Positions 39,301-51,621 are shown, counted from the stretch's first letter. The stretch: DNA of 64,000 nt from Syngnathus acus (GCF_901709675.1 NC_051090.1:10737342-10801341), one strand, 5' to 3'. Notes: generated from the letters alone by a model not told the origin. Program-made: numbers and translations.

Positions 39301-40432
39301 AGCTCGCAGCGGCCGTTAATTTATTCATGTACAGCCGCGCTGAACAATTACAGTCAAATAGTCCATTTGGAAGCAATCCATTATTTCAACCCTCCCCAGT
39401 CCGGCCCTTTTTAATCACTGGTGAATATGTTACAAAACAAGAAAAAATAATGAAGATGGAGATGGGGGTAGGAAAAAAAAACAAGCGCCGTTTAAATGAA
39501 GCAACTGACACGCGGACATGATGATAAAAGAATCATTACAATTTAAAAATGCCTGGAAGCCCGCTAACCACTTTATCTTTTGGCCATGCATATTTCCAGC
39601 TCAGCATTGTTTTGCACTAATTTACTGACAGAAGACCGTCTTAATGATTACGCAACAGTACAGCCCAGATAAGGAATATGGCGGCGACTGTGAATTTCAA
39701 AGCAAACCATGATGATGAATGGAATTAATTTCATAATTCGGTGTAATTAGACTGGCTTGTGTCCATCCATCATAGCTGTGAAAAGATACGTGGGATCACT
39801 GTGATTTATTGACGAGGGGGTCGTCTTTTTGATTGCTCTCATTTGAGTTTTCAACGCAGCAATCCGCCTGCTCATGAATGGAGGCTTCATGCTGTTGTAT
39901 GTGATACTCATCGTCAGACGGAAGTGTCCTGGCGATCGGTGCACGGTAAATACTGACTCACTCTTGAAGTCAGTCCATGAGGGCTGTAGAACAGCTTATA
40001 GAAGATGAATGAATAAGTATTGGCTGTGTTTATGTGAGCCCACGTAGTGGAATTGATGATTGTTTGTGCTCACTGAACAAAGCAAAATGTCTGGCTGTGC
40101 AGCAATGCACTGCAGCCTCGTTTCGGCAGCACTTGGAAAACAAATCATGTTGACTTTTGAAAACAGGGCTTCACGTGAACATGATCATCTTAGAATTGCC
40201 AGTTTGCAAAGGACATTTTTCAAATGTGCCATATTAATATTTCACCACTTAGTCATTTAAGTACAACAAAGTTAAAGCCATCTGTAGTGTCAACATTGAT
40301 GTCACCCGGCAAGGAAACTAACCACAACTGATTTGCAATTCCGATGAGAGCCACCTTTGGTTACAAATACTTTTAAATATAAGAACTAAAGTAGGTCAAC
40401 AAAAATGTCAAACATCCAATTCAAGAGAGTAA

Positions 40433-40757
40433 TTGAAACTACTGTTACAATTAAAACAAGAAATTATAAGAAAACATGAGCGTGGAGTAAGTAATCTTGC
40501 GAAACCATATGGCTGGAACGTGTCCACGATTTTGACAATCAAAAGACGACGATCAATCAGATGGGAGCCCTCAAAGCGGTCAAGCCATCCAAGGGGATTA
40601 CCATCATCTCGAAATGTCGCAGCCCTACCCTGGAAGAGATGGAACGCCTTTCTTTAAAAAATCTGCAAAGGAGTCTAGTGATGGTGAGGGGAAAAGTGAA
40701 GCAAAGAATAGAAAGCCTGAATTGAGTGGAAGTGACGAGGGTGAAGATGAAAGTTAA
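40433..40757 (+). pseudogene. pogo/Tigger-type transposase relic
   Basis: The 5' part reads KQEIIRKHERGVSNLAKPYG and then STILTI, the N-terminal helix-turn-helix of pogo/Tigger (CENP-B-like) transposases. After a frameshift near 40550 another frame reads VKPSKGITIISKCRSPTLEE and then MERLSL, which is the next conserved part of that domain. The CENPB-type DNA-binding region then stops, and a short acidic tail (SSDGEGKSE...SGSDEGEDES, ending at a stop at 40757) follows with no DDE catalytic domain between. The copy is therefore internally deleted as well as frameshifted and cannot be active. Terminal inverted repeats were not identified, so the element's ends are unknown. Confidence 0.75.
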
Positions 40758-42235
40758 AAAGAAAACGTAAAAAAATATATAAAAATAAATGAGCGAAGTT
40801 AGTTTTAAGTTAACAAAATGTTAGTTGGATAAAAAACTGAAAAATAAAAAAACATAAAATAAAAAATAAATAATAAGCTAAGTTAGTTTGAAGTTCACAT
40901 ACTGTAAATTACAGTAAGTTATAGAACGTATGTATCTCGATGTGTCTCTAAGGTACAGTGACAATAAAACCCGCTTTGTATTGATTATTTCTTTGTAATT
41001 TATTTCTTTTTACATCTCTCTGTTATAATGCATTTGTTTTATTACTATGTGTAATTATCTGCAATATATATTAAGGAGTTATCTTTGGGTTGTTTTGGCT
41101 ATGTATATATAATGTAAATGGACAATTGGATAATTGAAAGAACATGAGCCTCAGCAACTCCAAGCTTTTGTTCAAATTCACTGATAGACATCAAGTATGA
41201 GCGCCTTCCATACTTTCCTATTCTATTGGACAGATTTAATTGGCCTTGCTGTTGTACTGTTGCACTCCATAATGTGGCTGTCATTCTGTTTGGTTGTGCT
41301 GTCTTCTTTTCACAAAATGTTATACAATTTCATACGTGTATCATTTATAACAACATATTTGTATTCATGGCTTTGCACGGAAGCATAAATGTATACATCA
41401 TACAGTACATGCTAAATAAGTTCTCATTTGCATTTTGTAACAGGTGAGACATGCTTTTCCTCAATGCGTGTCATTAATCATGAGCTCCACTTCCAAGTCA
41501 TGAATCACATTTTGAATTCATGTAATATTTAATTACTTTTGCAGTACCCCGCAAGAACACACTGCAACGTTTCAGAACTTGAATTTTTAAAGAGGAAACA
41601 TCACAGGCTGATCCCAATGTGACTTGGCCCAATCTACAATCTGCATTTCTAATTGGGGCCACTTTTACATTTTCATTTACATTGCATCATGGACACTCAG
41701 CTCACTTTACTTGGAGTCCTGTGCTCGTTCAGCTAGACAGCGAGTTGCGGTTGTGAGATCATCATTTTACAGCAAATAGTATTCCTCAATCATTAGCATA
41801 CAGCAAACGAGCATCATAGTCATAATAGTTTAAAATTGTGCTTTGTCGAGTTACATGGTGGATAGGATGGTAAAAGATGGTGTGTGAGTGTGTATTGGAT
41901 TTGGCCCAGACGAATTGGCTAAGATGAAATTCCAAATTTCAAAGCTTGACATGGAAGACCTGAAGAAGGGGGCCTGAGCAGGGGTTACTTAAAAGTTAGT
42001 TCTTCAAAATCAAGTTAATCAACTATTGTTAAAATTGGTAAAGGGGAATTTGTTGGTTGAACCAGTAAACCTCCATTCCCGTTCCAAATTTCACCAGAAG
42101 ATGGTGCCAAAGTCAGATTGACCTAACATAGTAAATTAATAGTTTAAAAAGTCATCAATTAGATGAAGACTTGTTCTGAAGCACAGCAACACACAATTTT
42201 GGATTATGTTATATTATTTTGTTTTGCTATAATAT
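40758..42235. other. Non-coding, AT-rich
   Basis: The AT-rich sequence just after 40757 probably still belongs to the Tigger-like element. Its 3' end was not found. Nothing else is recognised. Confidence 0.5.
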
Positions 42236-42800
42236 ACTTTGAAACTGCTTGAATATTTTAATTTGCTAACTAGGGAAGCCCATGCTCATCGTTAGGTAAT
42301 GAGAATGAGACATGTTAATCACAGTTAGAGTAAGCTGCAATATACTTTATTTTATTTTGTTTTGCAATATTCTATAGTTAGTAGCAACTTGAGCAGCATC
42401 ATAGCACTGATGTTTCATTTACACATGAATGTATTCATGCCAGCCAGGACAAGGGGCTGACAGTGATACCGTGGGTGGAAGACTGCAATCGCACGCTTGA
42501 GCTTGACCTAGAGGTCACCAGCTTGTCAAAATACGTTTTGAAGATGCTTGAGTGTTTTAACCTGCTAACGAAGAGAATCCAGTTATGATTGTGTTAAATC
42601 AACTATTGTGAAAGTATGTGTTATTATTGTCACAATGTTTGATCCGTATCAAACATGTATGTAATATTGATGTTCCATTTATGCATGAATGTATGAATGT
42701 GAGCGAAGACAAGGAGGCGGAAAGGGTTAATGGTGATACTAAGAGGTGGAACACTGAGGTCCCACATATGAGCGTGACCTCGGTCACATTCATCCAGTTG
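42236..42800. repeat. Old tandem duplication, unit about 260-300 bp
   Basis: Two diverged copies follow each other. 42241-42270 aligns with 42541-42570 (both pass through GCTTGA and TGCTAAC), a spacing of exactly 300. Further on, GATGTTTCATTT (42409) aligns with GATGTTCCATTT (42669), a spacing of 260. The GACCT...GGTCAC motif near 42505 recurs near 42773. Indels explain the changing offset. No coding capacity is evident. Confidence 0.7.
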
Positions 42801-42956
42801 AAGCCTAAACAAAATGCTGTTTGACGGAACACAAGTCAGAGAAAAAACATTCGCAAATGTCACGTTGATGGACAGTTGACAAGATTTGGGAGTGGGAAAC
42901 AGGATGAAGCATCCCTGAGAAAATTGTTACTTCCGTGAGAACATGGTCACCTCATA

Positions 42957-43035
42957 AAGTTAAAAGTTAAAGTTAAAGTCCCAATGATCATCACACACAC
43001 ACCTGGGTGTGGTGAAATTTGTCCTCTGCATTTAA
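42957..43035 (-). mobile_element. SINE, third copy, short fragment
   Basis: It carries AAAGTTAAAGTTAAAGTCCC, then CAATGATCATCACACACAC, GGTGTGGTGAAATTTG and CCTCTGCATTTAACC, matching the other two copies. It stops abruptly at about 43035, where the family sequence would continue. Only the 3' part survives. Confidence 0.85.
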
Positions 43036-43045
43036 CCGCTTTAAT

Positions 43046-43508
43046 CTTTGACATCAGGGAGTGTCAGAATCTGGTTCGAAACCGTTAATTTAAGCTCAGC
43101 TAGTGTGAGTGTACGCTAGTGAAAATAAACGAGTTCCCGCGGTCTTAACAAAGACAGCTAAACTATTCCGAGCGGATAACAAAAGCAACAATCTTAATAG
43201 GAAAGGAGAGCCGCTGAAACGGCCGCGATCGAGGAGATCCTGGGTCTCGACAAAGTAGTTACTCAACCCTCGGGTTTCTTTGATTTCAGCGGGACTGGCG
43301 TCCGGAAATGACGGAATTAATCTAACAATAGATTGGTTACCTGAACAGCGGTTAGACTCGGAACGAATCTTCTTTCCATACCGGCTTAAATCAATTCTCG
43401 TCTCCCCTACAGACTGCAAAGGGGCTAAAGTACAGAATTTTACCCTTTAAACGGAGAGCCGGTCACTTACATCAGATAAGTGCACGATTGACAGCTTTAA
43501 TTGTCAAT
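43046..43508. other. Unexplained CpG-containing block with flanking GCTTTAAT repeats
   Basis: The block adjoins the truncated SINE. It is richer in CpG than its surroundings and is flanked by an 8-base direct repeat GCTTTAAT (43038-43045 and 43494-43501). The second copy is the loop of a 7-bp hairpin, ATTGACA (43487-43493) with TGTCAAT (43502-43508). A minus-strand ORF of 107 codons lies inside (43096-43419) but shows no domain I recognise. It may be an insertion that truncated the SINE, or unrelated unique sequence. Confidence 0.35.
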
Positions 43509-46257
43509 GTCGGACAGAAATTACTAGAAAGATCGGTGAGAGATGGTGAGACGACCTGATATAAAGATGAAAAGTGGCAATCGGATAAAATAGGTCTGTA
43601 ATCATCTTATTGGAGGATGGGTAAAAGCAATTACTCACCAGGCTTTTTTCAAGCCCCTTTTATTTCTTTTTTTATTGGCTGTAAAAAAAAGTAGGGTAGC
43701 AGCTGGGGTGGCAAACATTTTCTTTGCTTGGCAGCAGCCATTGCAGTAAATCCACCCACAGTCATTTTCGGAAGTCATCATGTGATGGAATTCCCAAGAG
43801 AGCGCTCCCCCACGCCCCCCCTACTGTCAAAGTAACCCACCTCCAAAAAGGAATATGATCATGTTGGATCACACAGAGGACTGCACACTAGTTGGACTTC
43901 CCACTTGTACTTTTCTTGAACCGTTTCCCCCTTTAAATATTGTTTTCGTCAACGCACTGTAGGAGTTAGCAATTCCTTTAAAATAATTATTCCTCATATT
44001 TATGTCAGTGGGGAAGGTGTGAAACAAACATTATTATTCTGTGTGACTGACATTTTCAGCTGCAAATACATTGGCAGGCATAGAAGCTAGCACTCAAACA
44101 AATGAGTGTCAACAAATGTTTAATGATTGGAACAAAGCTTCAAAATAAACAACACAAAGAAACGGCTCCAGCGAATAATGTGAAAATATTCGACTGCAAT
44201 ATTAAAATAACATGTTATCTAACAGTGTCCTAGCACATGGGCAGTTTTAAAAGCGGGGAATGACGGGCGTCCATATCATAATTGCTTTTCCAAAAGCTAG
44301 CTGGCAGTCGTCAGCAAGTAGGACAGAAGGAAGAAAGGGGTAAAAATAATGATGAAATATCAATGAGATGATGAAAAAGTAATCACTGTGCCACAGAAGC
44401 GCAGAGCTCAAAGGATTTAAGTGCCGACATTCAGAAATCAATATGTCTGATCCAATGTAGGATGATTCACGCACAGCTCATCACTCGGTATTGAAAAGCC
44501 CCATGCCGCCGTATTTCCATCTGGGAACATGCTCGGTTGCCGCAGTTTAACAATAAGCCAACCTGCCATTATTGCACTCAATCGGCTCTCAACAACAATG
44601 CAGCCTTCTCAGAAAAAGAAAAGATATTAGAAAAAAAAAAACCCGAATGTACACAGAAGAAAAAAATAGGCATATATCGCTATCTGAGGTAGTGAAAAAA
44701 GTCAAAGCTGAGATGAGGACAAAAATCTCCCAAACGAGAGATTTGCTTGTTGAACCACACTGATGTCGTAGTTTGCGGGTGTTTCACATGTTTCGTTTCA
44801 AGGACAGACACATGATTTCCTAATTTCTACCCTATTGCACATCTACCCAGTAAAGGTTTTAAATCCGCCCCCCACTGAATGCTTGCTATTCTCTCGTGTT
44901 TTACTCCCCGACACTTGGATCCCTCCCATCTACAGTGCATGCAAGATATAATAAGCCAGAATCACATGCCTCTGTTCTGCCGGGTACCTAAAAAAAACGG
45001 AAGGTGCCGTAACTAAATAGCAACCGCGTTAACCGGCCATGACAGGTATTCCTTTGTGGCCAGTTCAGAGAGTGGGCATGGAGCCCAAAGCACCTGCTAT
45101 CAAGCACTTGCGTCACAGCGCTTGTCACCACCAATTTCATTGCCGAGAATAAACTGAATCTTTACGGGAAGGCAATGCTGGTGTTGAACACCAAAGAATG
45201 GCTGGCTCAAGAACCATTGTTATTTTAACTCGGCAACATCCATCCAGGCAAGATCACAATAATTGTGACGCAAACAGTGGCAGAAGAGTCGTGGACTTTC
45301 CCACACAGATTAACATTTTTGCTTGTACTTAATAGTAAATGATCCATTTTAAACTAAAAGTACACACTTCAGTGTGTTAAAATGTGTCGTAATTTTGAAA
45401 ATATCACAGATGTAATGTGATGCAATATTTCATCAAAAAGAAGCCCAGCAGGCGGTGAGGTTCCCCCTTTTCAAAGTAGAGTGATGGATGACATCCAAAT
45501 TTCATGAAACTGAGAAACAGAAGGAAGTTGGCAGCGTGGCACACAATTTTCTCCCTCATGCCAAACTCATCAGACTTGCAGGATTGAGCGCTATAGATGA
45601 CTGTACAAAGCTTACCTTATTTAGACCGTCTGTTTGATGTGTGCAACGGCAATAGACTTTATACTGTGCGCCTGGTGGACACAAAATGATTCTTGACACA
45701 TCTCAATGAAGCTCCCATATGCAATGCATTTTGCACAAGTCCTGTGATTTCAGCTAGCACTGAATATTTGACCCATCCAGCACAGATGTGACCCCAGTGA
45801 GGATGAACGCTTCACAGAACGGATGGATGCATCATCATGCATAGAAGCTCATTTCGTCAACACGGCTGAGTCGGAAGCAGAAAATGAAAGGAGAGCATTA
45901 TGTCGATTCGTCACCATAGTGAATCTTTTAAGGCACACTTTATCTCTGAGATGGGGCTATAATTCGCTCATCATTTTACCATTCTGGATGACGGGCAGAT
46001 GTTTGCTGTGTCGCGGTGCAAAGGAGCAGCACGGCTGTCATGGCGTTTGCTAGGAGCAATGTCTTTTTATGTATCCCATCCCAGATGGTCAAATCCAGTT
46101 CCCCGGTGATTATATTATATGTGCTGAACACCAATTGTCCCTTCTTCATATACAACATAAAGCAAAGGTAAACAAAATCAAGTCTGATCCTCAAGAGCCT
46201 CTATGCAGCTAGTTTTAGGTATATCCCTACTACAAATGATCAAATTCAATTCATTTA
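43509..46257. other. Intergenic, no gene seen
   Basis: No exon, RNA gene or repeat family was recognised on either strand. Confidence 0.55.
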
Positions 46258-46345
46258 GCTCATCAGCAACATTTGCAGAAGCCTGACAACGATCCTGATG
46301 ATTTGAATCATGTGCTTTTCAGTTCAGATGCATTGAAAACAGACC
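46258..46345. mobile_element. Foldback MITE relic (fragment)
   Basis: It contains AGCTCATCAGCAACATTTGC, AGAAGCCTGACAACGATCCTG and ATGATTTGAATCATGTG, given here as pieces. This is the centre and right arm of a palindromic teleost MITE also found at 54490 and 57680. Only a fragment remains. Confidence 0.6.
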
Positions 46346-48392
46346 TGGTAGACTTGGACACCTGTGCTTTAATTAGATTTGGGAGGTTACGGTTGGGATT
46401 CGGGTGAATGTTCTCAGATTGTCAGTGGTTTCAGTACTTTTTACACAACTCCTCTATCAAGGAGCTGGATGGCCTGAATCCCAACAGGTGTTGACCTAGG
46501 CAGCACAGCAACGGCTGGCAAGTCCAGCTCAGCTCTCCTGCCAAACCCAGGTGGCTCCTATTACCGCCAAGGACCTGTCACAGTTGAAGGTTTGGCTTCT
46601 GCAATGCACATCTGCCACACTGGAGATGATGGACAAGGCATTCCCCACCTGCTGCGTCACAAACTGCCTTTTGTTTGTCGGGACTCGCTCGGACACCAAA
46701 GCAACTTGGACGTGACTGAATGTGAGATTGATCTGTGACTGTCAGAGAAGAAGGACGCAAACTGTGCATGTTTGAAGCGAGGCACTTGAGTTGAACCGGA
46801 AGACCGACACATGTTCCATTCGGTGTAGGCTCCAGCCAACGGTATCCTGTCCCACTGAGAGCTGTTTCTAACTCCACTGGATGGTAAAAATACAATTCTT
46901 CTTTCGGTACAGTATAACCAAGATAATCAGCAAGGTCTGCGCGAGTCGGATAAGCATCCTGAATTGAAGGTCAAAGTGTTTTCTTGCTATTCCAATCACA
47001 GCAGCATTGCGCTGCTGGTGGGGTGGACGACTGCAATGACAGTGCAAGTGGGAAGCGGCTGCTTTTGTCCCATGCCAGCATTATCGATTCCCGCTCATGG
47101 GAATGTCATTGTGTTGCCTTATACAATCGAATGCCACGGCGTTAGCATCACCACGCCTCCTGCCAACGCTGAGGCTGAAGCACTCCCAAAAATGAGGTTA
47201 AGTGGCAAGCTTCTATTTTTGAAAGTGCTATTTCCTTCTTGCATTGCTAAAGAGAGTCGGCCGCGGGGCAGCAAAGATGGTGGTTGATAAGACAAGACAA
47301 ACCCAGTGGAGGCGTAAAATCCAAAGATATATTTTTCATTCTCTGCACACTGTGAGGGTGACTGTCACTCGACATGATAAGGAATTCTCTAGGTTGAGAT
47401 TAATGACCTGCTTACAGTGAAGCACAAAATAAGCACAGATGTTGTGCGGAAAGATGACTTTGCTGACAAGACGTGTGTCCTTCCTGTCAACGGAACCGAC
47501 TTGCAAGCCAGAATATAAGCGCAACAACCAATGCGGCGTGTCAAACTGATGAAAATCTGACCTCTGAATTTACTGCAGGTATTTTCACTCAAACGAATTG
47601 TTTATTGGGCCGTGCAGCTGGAACTTTAAGTTCAAGCCGTATGGAACTGAATGTCAACCTCACATTCTCAAGATCAAACAAATGTTATTTCAACAAAATT
47701 GGTGGGATGGCTCCAATTGGTATTTGGGTGACAAAGAAATTGAAAGCATCTGGCAGAGGTTTTTGGTTTTGGTTTGGATGAAAAAGCTGGAGCTCCTGTT
47801 TCACACAGTTGGGTTGGCGTCTCTACTTCCTGGCGCCTCTCCTGGGCAGCTCCATCCTCTGCCATCTGGCACCACCGTCACTGCCAGTAAGCTTTTCACA
47901 CCATTTTGTTCTCCCACATGAACTTTTCCTATCAAGTATTGCCTTGAGACAGAGAGTGAGATGTCGGGCATATGGCATCACATATGCAGCCGCATATACC
48001 CCAAAGAGGTAGGCGAGTTTTTCTGTCCAGTGTTCAATGTACAGTTTGTCCGTTTTGAATTTCATGTCAACAGTAGGAATAGTTTGGATAATTGTAGGCA
48101 GCCGCTTGTTAATTCTTGCGTATTTTCTAAGACGACAGCAGCTCAAACTCAAGAATCTGAAAGTCGAATTGGGAAGTCTACTTGATAAACAGAACCGGAA
48201 TAAGGAATGAATTACCGTATGCTACGCCATATGTCTGCAGGGATTTAAAAGATAGATAATTGTCAATGATTACGTAATGGTAACTCGTCGGCCTATCTTG
48301 GCATGTATGTATCCATTCAAAATACAAGCTGCCAAATTGGCAAATGGAAGTTGTGCCACCCCAGTTGAAATTTGCCCACAATTGGCATTTTA
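46346..48392. other. Intergenic, no gene seen
   Basis: Several ORFs of about 100 codons occur, but none shows domain features. No repeat family was recognised. Confidence 0.5.
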
Positions 48393-48404
48393 ATGTCAGC
48401 CCTC
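48393..48404. repeat. Left target-site duplication of the Rex3-like LINE
   Basis: ATGTCAGCCCTC occurs here and, identically, right after the LINE tail at 51622-51633. Confidence 0.8.
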
Positions 48405-51400
48405 ATCAGCCCCTTATGATGATAAAAATGAATGGATCACGTTTTCCCTCGCCCGGACGCGGGTCACCGGGGCCCCCCTCTGGAGCCAGGCCTGGAGGCG
48501 GGGCTCGAAGGCGAGCGTCTGGTGGCCGGGCCTTCGCCCATGGGGCCCGGCCGGGCTCAGCCCGAAAAGGAAACGTGGGTCCCCCTTCCCATGGGCTCAC
48601 CACCTGTGGGAGGGGCCAAAGGGGTCGGGTGCATTGCAAGCTGGGCGGCGGCCAAAGGCAGGGACCTTGGCGGTCTGATCCCCGGCTGCAGAAGCTGGCT
48701 CTTGGGACATGGAATGTCACCTCTCTGGCTGGAAAGGAGCCCGAGCTGGTGTGCGAGGCAGAAAAGTTCCGACTAGATATAGTCGGACTTGCCTCCACGC
48801 ACAGTTTGGGTTCCGGTACAAGCCCTCTCGAGAGGGGCTGGACTCTCTTCCACTCTGGAGTTGCCCACGGTGAGAGGCGTCGGGCAGGTGTGGGTATACT
48901 TATTGCCCCCCGGCTGGGCGCCTGCACATTGGGGTTCACCCCGGTGAACGAGAGGGTAGCCTCCCTCCGCCTTCGGGTGGGGGGACGGGTCCTGACTGTT
49001 GTTTGTGTCTATGCACCAAACGGCAGCTCAGAGTACCCACCCTTCTTGGAGTCCCTGGAGGAAGTGCTGGAGAGCGCTCCTTCTGGGGACTCCGTCGTTC
49101 TACTGGGTGACTTCAATGCTCACGTGGGCAATGACAGTGAGACCTGGAAGGGCGTGATTGGGAGGAACGGCCCCCCCGATCTGAACCCGAGCGGTGTTCT
49201 ATTGTTGGACTTCTGTGCTCGACACGGATTTTCAATAATGAACACCATGTTCAAACATAAGGGTGTCCATGTGTGCACTTGGCACCAGGACACCCTAGGC
49301 CGCAGTTCGATGATCGACTTTGTAGTCGTGTCATCGGATTTGCGGCCGCATGTTTTGGACACTCGGGCGAAGAGAGGGGCGGAGCTGTCAACTGATCACC
49401 ACCTGGTGGTGGGTTGGCTCCGATGGTGGGGGAAGATGCCGGTCCGACCTGGCAGACCCAAACGTTCTGTGAGGGTCTGCTGGGAACGTCTGGCGGAATC
49501 CCCTGTCAGGAAGAGCTTCAACTCCCACCTCCGGCAGAGCTTTTCCCACGTCCCGGGGGAGGCGGGGGACATTGAGTCCGAGTGGACCTTGTTCCGCGCC
49601 TCCATTGTTGAGGCGGCCGACCGGAGCTGTGGCCGTAAGGTCATTGGTGCCTGTCGTGGCGGCAATCCCCGAACCCGCTGGTGGACACCGGCGGTAAGGG
49701 ATGCCGTCAAGCTGAAGAAGGAGTCCTATCGGGCCGTTTTGGCCTGCGGGACTCCGGAGGCAGCTGACAGGTACCGGATGGCCAAGCGGAACGCGGCTTC
49801 GGCGGTTGCTGAGGCAAAAACCCGGGCGTGGGAGGAGTTCGGCGAGGCCATGGAGAATGACTTCCGGACGGCTTCGAGGAAATTCTGGTCCACCATCCGG
49901 CGTCTCAGGAGGGGGAAGCAGTGCAACGTCAACACTGTTTACAGTGGAGATGGCGTGCTGCTGACCTCGACTCGGGACGTCGTGTGTCGGTGGGGAGAAT
50001 ACTTCGAAGACCTCCTCAATTCCACCGACACGCCTTCCATTGTGGAAGCAGGGCCTGGGGACTCTGAGGCGGACTCTCCAATCTCTGGGGTTGAAGTCAC
50101 TGAGGTAGTTAAAAAACTCCTCGGTGGCAAGGCCCCGGGGGTGGATGAGATCCGCCCGGATTTCTTAAGGGCTCTGGATGTTGTGGGGCTGTCATGGCTG
50201 ACACGTCTCTACAGCATCGCGTGGACATCGGGGACAGTGCCTCTGGATTGGCAGACTGGGGTGGTGGTTCCCCTCTTTAAGAAGGGGGACCGGAGGGTGT
50301 GTTCCAATTACAGGGGAATTACACTCCTCAGCCTCCCTGGTAAGGTCTATTCAGGGGTGCTGGAGAGGAGGGTCCGTCGGGAGGTCGAACCTCGGATTCA
50401 GGAGGAACAGTGTGGCTTTCGTCCTGGCCGTGGAACAGTGGACCAGCTCTTCACCCTCAACAGGATCCTCGAGGGTGCATGGGAGTTCGCCCAACCAGTC
50501 CACATGTGTTTTGTGGACTTGGAGAAGGCGTTCGACCGTGTCCCTCGGGAGGTTCTGTGGGGGGTGCTTCGGGAGTACGGGGTACCGAGCCAACTGATAA
50601 GGGCGGTTCGGTCCCTGTATCACCGATGCCAGAGTGTGGTCCGCATTTCCGGCAGTAAGTCGGATTCGTTCCCAGTGAGGGTTGGACTCCGCCAAGGCTG
50701 CCCTTTGTCACCGATTCTGTTCATAATTTTTATGGACAGAATTTCTAGGCGCAGCCGAGGCGTTGAGGGTGTCCGGTTTGGGGACCTCAGCATCGCGTCT
50801 CTGCTTTTTGCAGACGACGTGGTGCTGTTGGCTTCTTCAGGCCGTGATCTCCAGCTCTCACTGGAGCGGTTCGCAGCCGAGTGTGAAGCGGTCGGGATGA
50901 GGGTCAGCACCTCCAAATCCGAGTCCATGGTCCTCGATCGGAAAAGGGTGGAATGCCCTCTCCGGATCGGGGATGAGATCCTGCCCCAAGTGGAGGAGTT
51001 TAAGTATCTTGGGGTCTTGTTCACGAGTGAGGGGAGGATGGAGCGCGAGATCGACAGGCGGATCGGTGCAGCGTCGGCAGTAATGCGGACTCTGTACCGG
51101 TCCGTCGTGGTAAAGAGAGAGCTGAGCCAAAAGGCAAAGCTCTCAATTTACCGGTCGATTTACGCTCCTACCCTCACCTATGGTCACGAGCTATGGGTCG
51201 TGACCGAAAGAACGAGATCCCGGATACAAGCGGCCGAAATGAGTTTTCTCCGCAGGATGTCCGGGCTCTCCCTTAGAGATAGGGTGAGGAGTTCGGTCAT
51301 CCGGGAGAGACTCGGAGTAGAGTCGCTACTCCTCCACGTTGAGAGGAGCCAGATGAGGTGGCTCGGGCATCTCATCAGGATGCCTCCTGGACGCCTCCCT

Positions 51401-51621
51401 GGGGAGGTGTTCCGGGCATGTCCCACCGGTAGGAGACCCCGGGGACGACCCAGGACGCGCTGGAGAGACTATGTCTCTCGGCTGGCCTGGGAACGCCTTG
51501 GGATCCCCCGGGATGAGCTAGATGAAGTGGCTGGGGAGAGGGAAGTCTGGGAGTCCCTCCTGAAGCTGCTGCCCCCGCGACCCGACCCCGGATAAGCGGA
51601 AGAAGATGGATGGATGGATGG
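48405..51621 (+). mobile_element. Rex3-like RTE-clade LINE, uninterrupted ORF
   Basis: The element of about 3.2 kb has one long ORF, a 3' UTR of about 13 bases after the stop and a GGAT-repeat tail (to 51621), all typical of RTE elements. From memory, the two degenerate sites used for amplifying fish Rex3 RT are both present: 50249-50268 exactly and 50693-50713 with one mismatch. Identical 12-bp target duplications flank it. The GC-rich composition contrasts with the AT-rich surroundings. The first ~20 bases after the left duplication are of uncertain origin. Longer relatives may extend further 5', so full length is not proven. Confidence 0.9.
48416..51595 (+). CDS. Rex3/RTE LINE polyprotein: APE-type endonuclease and reverse transcriptase
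   Basis: The frame is open without stops from 48344 to the TAA at 51593. Residue numbers below count from 48344. The first ATG inside the element is at 48416, with others at 48419 and 48428, so the start is uncertain. Residues 30-115 are Gly/Arg/Pro-rich. Residues 119-360 form an apurinic-type endonuclease: WNVTSL (Asn124), VYAPNG (222-227), LGDFNAHVG (Asp256, Asn258), MIDFVVVS (Asp325) and the terminal STDHH (Asp351, His352). The Mg-binding Glu position appears as Ser151. Residues 590-830 form the reverse transcriptase: [34 protein letters not shown] (Asp725), [10 protein letters not shown] and FADDVVLL (Asp824, Asp825). The C-terminus has MRWLGHL and GRPRTRWRD, as in other RTE proteins. It would nick the target and reverse-transcribe its own RNA there. 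It stands alone, with no host promoter seen. An intact frame suggests a recent insertion. Confidence 0.9.
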   Translation: MMIKMNGSRFPSPGRGSPGPPSGARPGGGARRRASGGRAFAHGARPGSARKGNVGPPSHGLTTCGRGQRGRVHCKLGGGQRQGPWRSDPRLQKLALGTWNVTSLAGKEPELVCEAEKFRLDIVGLASTHSLGSGTSPLERGWTLFHSGVAHGERRRAGVGILIAPRLGACTLGFTPVNERVASLRLRVGGRVLTVVCVYAPNGSSEYPPFLESLEEVLESAPSGDSVVLLGDFNAHVGNDSETWKGVIGRNGPPDLNPSGVLLLDFCARHGFSIMNTMFKHKGVHVCTWHQDTLGRSSMIDFVVVSSDLRPHVLDTRAKRGAELSTDHHLVVGWLRWWGKMPVRPGRPKRSVRVCWERLAESPVRKSFNSHLRQSFSHVPGEAGDIESEWTLFRASIVEAADRSCGRKVIGACRGGNPRTRWWTPAVRDAVKLKKESYRAVLACGTPEAADRYRMAKRNAASAVAEAKTRAWEEFGEAMENDFRTASRKFWSTIRRLRRGKQCNVNTVYSGDGVLLTSTRDVVCRWGEYFEDLLNSTDTPSIVEAGPGDSEADSPISGVEVTEVVKKLLGGKAPGVDEIRPDFLRALDVVGLSWLTRLYSIAWTSGTVPLDWQTGVVVPLFKKGDRRVCSNYRGITLLSLPGKVYSGVLERRVRREVEPRIQEEQCGFRPGRGTVDQLFTLNRILEGAWEFAQPVHMCFVDLEKAFDRVPREVLWGVLREYGVPSQLIRAVRSLYHRCQSVVRISGSKSDSFPVRVGLRQGCPLSPILFIIFMDRISRRSRGVEGVRFGDLSIASLLFADDVVLLASSGRDLQLSLERFAAECEAVGMRVSTSKSESMVLDRKRVECPLRIGDEILPQVEEFKYLGVLFTSEGRMEREIDRRIGAASAVMRTLYRSVVVKRELSQKAKLSIYRSIYAPTLTYGHELWVVTERTRSRIQAAEMSFLRRMSGLSLRDRVRSSVIRERLGVESLLLHVERSQMRWLGHLIRMPPGRLPGEVFRACPTGRRPRGRPRTRWRDYVSRLAWERLGIPRDELDEVAGEREVWESLLKLLPPRPDPG

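Larger units (their letters stand above)
28445..40432. other. Intergenic, short tandem repeats only
   Basis: About 12 kb without a recognisable gene or transposon. It holds small tandem repeats at 29156, 31170 and 36305 and a T run at about 38071-38089. The longest ORF, 34729-35190 (153 codons), has no recognisable domain. Such a long desert beside a neural developmental gene could hold enhancers, but none can be named from sequence alone. Confidence 0.55.

Noticed and set aside
43059-43090. tRNA B-box-like GGTTCGAAACC
   Set aside because: No A box, acceptor stem or cloverleaf can be formed around it.
48406-51426. Minus-strand and alternate-frame ORFs across the LINE
   Set aside because: Shadows of the GC-rich LINE ORF; they lack any motif of their own.
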